Below, in pieces: positions 33,250 through 36,064 of a DNA stretch of 36,064 bases. How positions within the stretch are numbered: the first letter of the stretch is position 1; the number at the start of each line of letters is the position of its first letter. The DNA is from Natrialba sp. SSL1 (GTDB taxonomy: Archaea; Halobacteriota; Halobacteria; Halobacteriales; Natrialbaceae), in contig NZ_MASN01000050.1 of assembly GCF_001861355.1 (NCBI RefSeq), positions 1 to 36,064 of the forward strand. The letters run 5' to 3'. The notes beneath the pieces are model-generated. The model was not told where the DNA came from. It made no database searches and saw only the letters and a program-made list of their open reading frames with translations. Position numbers and translations under genes: made by a program.

Positions 33250-33449
33250 GCACCCCAGACGAAGACACCTATCGAAAGACCCTCGAGGGCATCGAAACCC
33301 TCACGAACAACCTCCTCGAGGCAGCCGAAGCCGACCAAAACCTCGATCCAGCCACTCGCCAACAGCTCCTCGAGCGTCTCCACACCATCCGCGCCGAACT
33401 CCAACCGCTCTTGCTCACCTTCCGGTGGCAACCCAAAGAAGACCAATGA
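33246..33449 (+). CDS. Small helical protein in the unknown operon
   Basis: 67 residues: MSTPDEDTYRKTLEGIETLT and continuing in two amphipathic helices to FRWQPKEDQ. It starts at an ATGA overlap with module A copy 1 and ends in an ATGA overlap with the next gene, which is strong evidence that it is translated. The helical part resembles the N-terminal about 55 residues of the 226-residue protein at 34893, where it is fused to module A. It probably forms a helical hairpin or coiled-coil partner. No known family. Confidence 0.65.
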   Translation: MSTPDEDTYRKTLEGIETLTNNLLEAAEADQNLDPATRQQLLERLHTIRAELQPLLLTFRWQPKEDQ

Positions 33450-33826
33450 CTAACGACACCCCAAACCCGAACGCGGACTACGAGCAACTCAACCCACTAA
33501 GGGAGACCGTCGACTCACTCCAGGAAAACGCAATCATCCACAGCGACCTCGCAGACAACAGACGCCCGGTCCGACACTGTCTCTTCCAGATCGGACTCCA
33601 CATCCAGAAGGTACGTGAGATACTCCCTGATTCGGACTCAGTAGCCGAACTCGTCATCCAGTCAGTGATAGCTGCGGGCGGGGCATCTCTTGACCGTTCC
33701 TGTGAGATACGCATCGACAAACCACGTCAGGAAACCAGAGCTGAACCGACATACAACACCCTCGAGGCGAAGACCCCCCACACAGCTTCGCCACAACCCC
33801 ATCTCGGTGGTGAGACCGATGGATGA
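33446..33826 (+). CDS. Unknown protein in the coupled operon
   Basis: 126 residues from the ATG at 33446 (ATGA overlap with the previous stop); an ATG further upstream in the same frame is not needed. The first 85 residues look helical (YEQLNPLRETVDSLQENAII, RPVRHCLFQIGLHIQKVREI), with a possible second helical block DSVAELVIQSVIAAGG; the last 35 are Pro/Thr-rich and likely disordered. It has no signal peptide, membrane segment or recognised motif. It overlaps the next gene by 8 nt. Confidence 0.6.
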   Translation: MTNDTPNPNADYEQLNPLRETVDSLQENAIIHSDLADNRRPVRHCLFQIGLHIQKVREILPDSDSVAELVIQSVIAAGGASLDRSCEIRIDKPRQETRAEPTYNTLEAKTPHTASPQPHLGGETDG

Positions 33827-34865
33827 CTTCCAGGCCCGCCAACTCGCCCTCAGTCTCCAGACGATCCCACCCGAAGCCCGCCTCGAGATTACCTGGACCG
33901 ACGACAACACCGAGACAACCCAGACCGGCGTCGTCACCGATTACGATCCCGAAACCGCCTATCGAAAACTCGAGACCGACGACCGAACACTTGAGCTCAT
34001 CCCGGCAGGCGACCAAAGCCAAATCACCGTCACGGAACCAACCGCGACGACGACCCATACCCTTGGTGAACTCACGGCCGTCGATATCGAAGCGGTGCCT
34101 ATCTTCGAGGCCCCACTGACCGACGAGGGCTTCGAGGTCCCCGAGCCACTACTCGGCCTCACCGGCTACGTCACAGTTGACCTCCCGACGCGAAACCACG
34201 TCATCAACCTCGCAGATCACGGCCTCCAACAAACAGATTATCGCCTGATTGGCAACATCGGGACCGACCCCGACCCGAAGCTGCTCCCAGACGAAGTCAC
34301 AGCCATCCGGCCGGACACCGGGCCCCACTACCATATCAAGGTTATCGACGAACGCACCACGCCGGACAGCCACGAGTACGAGACAGCCGCCACCGACGAC
34401 CACCTCAAACAGCTCCGTCAGACGGTCAGCGAACTCAAAGCACACACACTCTGGGACACCACAGCAACCAGCAAAGATGTCTCCAGACAACTCATCTCGC
34501 TTGATGAACGACTCCGAAGAGCCCACCGGGAACTGTGTGTGGATGGGACACCACCCTCCCAACAGGTCGAACCCGCTGACGATTCCGTCGATGTCGAGAC
34601 GGTTGCTGCCCTCGAGGGCGAACTCGAAACCTACATCCAGACACTACAGGAGACACTCGAGGCCGACACATTCGAGCCAATCGAAACACACCTTCGTGAG
34701 GCCAGACTCATACTGCGAACACTCCGCCACATTCTGGGCGACGAGAAACGCACCACCCAGACCACAGCGACCGACACTGATCCATCACTCCCCGACCTCG
34801 AAGACTGGATCATCGAACCAAATGCACCCGCGCCCATCCAGCGAGGTGACCACGATGGCGAGTAA
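33819..34865 (+). CDS. Unknown 348-residue protein, beta-rich N-terminus and helical C-terminus
   Basis: Start ATG at 33819, overlapping the previous stop by 8 nt; a longer form to 33690 would run over the preceding gene. Residues about 1-75 look beta-rich (RLEITWTDDNTETTQTGVVT, RTLELIPAGDQSQITV), like a small SH3/Sm-type barrel. A middle block around LTGYVTVDLPTRNHVINLAD and LIGNIGTDPDPKLLPDEVTA follows, and the last 130 residues are helical with LETYIQTLQETLEADTFEPI. No known family or catalytic motif. The stop is 27 nt before the next gene; a 13-codon frame (34855-34896, MASNLSAPTEGHR) bridges the gap with an ATGA overlap and could keep translation coupled. Confidence 0.65.
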   Translation: MDDFQARQLALSLQTIPPEARLEITWTDDNTETTQTGVVTDYDPETAYRKLETDDRTLELIPAGDQSQITVTEPTATTTHTLGELTAVDIEAVPIFEAPLTDEGFEVPEPLLGLTGYVTVDLPTRNHVINLADHGLQQTDYRLIGNIGTDPDPKLLPDEVTAIRPDTGPHYHIKVIDERTTPDSHEYETAATDDHLKQLRQTVSELKAHTLWDTTATSKDVSRQLISLDERLRRAHRELCVDGTPPSQQVEPADDSVDVETVAALEGELETYIQTLQETLEADTFEPIETHLREARLILRTLRHILGDEKRTTQTTATDTDPSLPDLEDWIIEPNAPAPIQRGDHDGE

Positions 34866-34892
34866 CCTGTCAGCCCCGACGGAGGGCCACCG

Positions 34893-35573
34893 ATGAGTGA
34901 AGACCAACAACACCAGCAAGCCCTCGCGGCGATCGATGCCACCCTCGAGGCCTTGCTCACAGACCTCACAGCCACGGACGAACGTGGGTCTCGGGCAGAC
35001 ACACTCGCGGGGCTGCGACAGCTCAGAGCAACGATCGAGACGCTCCAGCGTCGGAGTTCTCACACCGAGTCCGACAGCCTCACCGTACAGTGGACACCCA
35101 CCGACAACCCTCCGCGACGACTCATCATCGACTCCAGTCACCATAGCGAGGGCTGGAGCCACCGCCGCCTCGAGTGGGATGGCAGCGGCTGGCGGCCACG
35201 AAGTCGCGAGAGTGTCGACGACGTCGCTATCCGTGCCCCGTCGGCAATCCAACAGCCGATCCTAACTGATCCACCCCGACTCGAGACACTCCAAGAGAGG
35301 CTTCGGGGAACGTGGACCCAACCGGAGCCACTGGCACTCGTCTTTGGAGCGACGACAACACAGGACCAGGCCATCGTCGTCGCGGTCGATGGCGACCTCC
35401 GATACCGCGACCGAAGCGATGATCGGTGGTATTCGATTTCCGAGCCAGTCCTCAAACACTGTCTTCAACAGCGGGGCCAGCCCACACTGACGTCTCTCTC
35501 GGAGACCTCACTCGAGCGAGCCCAGTTCGTTGATCGCCAAGAGAACAACCCGACAACAAACTCACAGCCATGA
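34893..35573 (+). CDS. Helical domain fused to module A (second copy)
   Basis: 226 residues. The first about 55 residues (ALAAIDATLEALLTDLTATD ... LRQLRATIETLQR) resemble the separate 67-residue protein at 33246. From about residue 63, LTVQWTPTDNPPRRLIIDSS, EGWSHRRLEWDGSGWRPRS, PPRLETLQERLRGTWTQPEP, LALVFG, VVAVDGDLRYRDRSDDRWYS and SLSETSLERAQF match module A copy 1 block by block. This is a fusion (or, at 32.8-33.4 kb, a split) of two parts that therefore probably act together. It has no signal peptide, membrane segment or known catalytic motif. ATGA overlap with the next small gene. Confidence 0.7.
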   Translation: MSEDQQHQQALAAIDATLEALLTDLTATDERGSRADTLAGLRQLRATIETLQRRSSHTESDSLTVQWTPTDNPPRRLIIDSSHHSEGWSHRRLEWDGSGWRPRSRESVDDVAIRAPSAIQQPILTDPPRLETLQERLRGTWTQPEPLALVFGATTTQDQAIVVAVDGDLRYRDRSDDRWYSISEPVLKHCLQQRGQPTLTSLSETSLERAQFVDRQENNPTTNSQP

Positions 35574-35722
35574 TGAGCAGTCCACGACTCACGAGTTCGA
35601 CGACGGCCACCGACGGCAGTGTCCCATCCACTCCCGTACTCGAGACCAACGCAGGTTCGCTCCTCGAACAACCACCGAACACCGACACGCACCAGAACGG
35701 CCGCAACCGGAGGGGACGATGA
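35570..35722 (+). CDS. Small Ser/Thr/Asn-rich protein in the unknown operon
   Basis: 50 residues, MMSSPRLTSSTTATDGSVPS then a polar tail ending RNRRGR. It is supported only by its position: the start overlaps the preceding stop (ATGA at 35570) and its stop overlaps the next start (ATGA at 35719). The composition suggests a disordered chain. It may be a true peptide or a device that keeps ribosomes moving along the transcript. Confidence 0.4.
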   Translation: MMSSPRLTSSTTATDGSVPSTPVLETNAGSLLEQPPNTDTHQNGRNRRGR

Positions 35723-36064
35723 CACCGATGCACGTCCAGTGGGAGCCACGCGATGGCCCACCACGACGAGTTACCTTCGAGCCGGCCGAAGAGGGCTGGC
35801 ATCGACGAACCGAGATCTGGGATGGCCAAGAGTGGCACGAACAGGCCCTCGATCTCGTTACAGAGCCGTCAGTCTATGCCCCCGATCACGCGACGGAGAC
35901 GGAACAGACACCGCCAACGCTACCATCACTCCTGGATGGACCGCATCTGACATGGGGTGACGATAACCCCGAAGTTCTCGTCTTCGACAGACCGGGTAGT
36001 CCGATCGCTATTGGCACACCTGCTGGCATCCTGCGGTACTACAGCCACCAGCTCCCAACAGCCC
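35719..36064 (+). CDS. Module A, third copy, cut by the window end
   Basis: 115 codons visible, open to the end. It starts MTPMHVQWEPRDGPPRRVTF after a GGAGGGG ribosome site (35709-35715), then EEGWHRRTEIWDGQEWHEQA, PPTLPSLLDGPHLTWGDDNP, EVLVFDRPGSPIAIGTPAGI and LRYYSHQ. These blocks match the two earlier copies (QW-P, PRR, W-G--W, P-P-L, a strand block, and L-R-Y). It shows that the operon goes on and that the module is repeated at least three times. Function unknown. Confidence 0.7.
   Translation, partial: MTPMHVQWEPRDGPPRRVTFEPAEEGWHRRTEIWDGQEWHEQALDLVTEPSVYAPDHATETEQTPPTLPSLLDGPHLTWGDDNPEVLVFDRPGSPIAIGTPAGILRYYSHQLPTA

Noticed and set aside
32325-33449. 374-codon plus-strand frame rich in Arg and Pro
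   Set aside because: It overlaps the winged-helix gene and module A in another frame and has shadow-type composition. Only its last 67 codons, from the ATG at 33246, are kept as a gene because of the ATGA overlaps.
33654-35838. Several long minus-strand frames in the unknown operon (for example 33654-34058, 34785-35252, 35452-35838)
   Set aside because: They result from the C-rich coding strand, lack motifs, and their positions mirror the plus-strand genes.
1-36064. CRISPR arrays, tRNA or rRNA genes
   Set aside because: No regularly spaced direct repeats and no recognisable RNA-gene sequence were seen on either strand.

Overview
The window is a haloarchaeal chromosome or megaplasmid segment (class Halobacteria, possibly a Natrialbales-like lineage). 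Evidence: strongly acidic Asp/Glu-rich proteins, frequent CTCGAG, TATA boxes about 25-30 nt upstream of start codons (leaderless transcripts), ATGA start/stop overlaps, a PhiH1-repressor-type regulator, and typical haloarchaeal insertion sequences (TnpB/IS200-IS605, IS630, IS5, ISH6-like, IS6). No rRNA, tRNA or CRISPR was found.

Region 1 (1-900): the 3' part of a TnpB gene and its right-end hairpin. Region 2 (1257-16394): a long co-directional operon for a cell-surface or N-linked glycan. Four genes match a WbpD-WbpE-WbpB-WbpA set (UDP-diacetamido uronic acid synthesis), and a WbpI-type 2-epimerase lies further down. Around them are a membrane GT2, two polysaccharide deacetylases, a GNAT-like protein, a frameshifted ATP-grasp gene, a DUF354 protein, an AAC(3)-like acyltransferase, a GT4 and a polytopic GT-C-like protein. 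Almost all neighbours overlap by 4-11 nt. The operon originally ran into an alkaline-phosphatase-superfamily gene that is now split by an IS630 element and carries two frameshifts.

Region 3 (16.4-24.8 kb): a mobile-element-rich zone with the IS630 copy, an intact IS5-family element with a likely target duplication, three ISH6-like 3' fragments, an IS630 N-terminal relic and a 101-bp MITE-like element. Between them sit glycan-type cargo genes: a PP-loop protein, a polysaccharide pyruvyl transferase and an AT-rich GT4. Region 4 (24.8-29.4 kb): an ABC exporter, a GT2 and an asparagine-synthase-like protein without the N-terminal Cys, each with its own TATA box. Region 5 (29.4-32.2 kb): an IS6 element with a frameshifted transposase, a membrane-anchored winged-helix protein, a YdjM-like membrane hydrolase and a divergent winged-helix repressor.

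Region 6 (32.2 kb to the end): the least explained part. A tightly coupled run of at least eight small genes of unknown function sits opposite the repressor-like gene, with a perfect 16-bp palindrome next to its TATA box. Three genes are paralogues sharing one module (QW-P ... PRR ... W-G--W). One is fused to a helical domain that elsewhere in the run appears to be a separate small gene. The run continues beyond the window. This is the best candidate for an undescribed system, but no function can be assigned from sequence alone.
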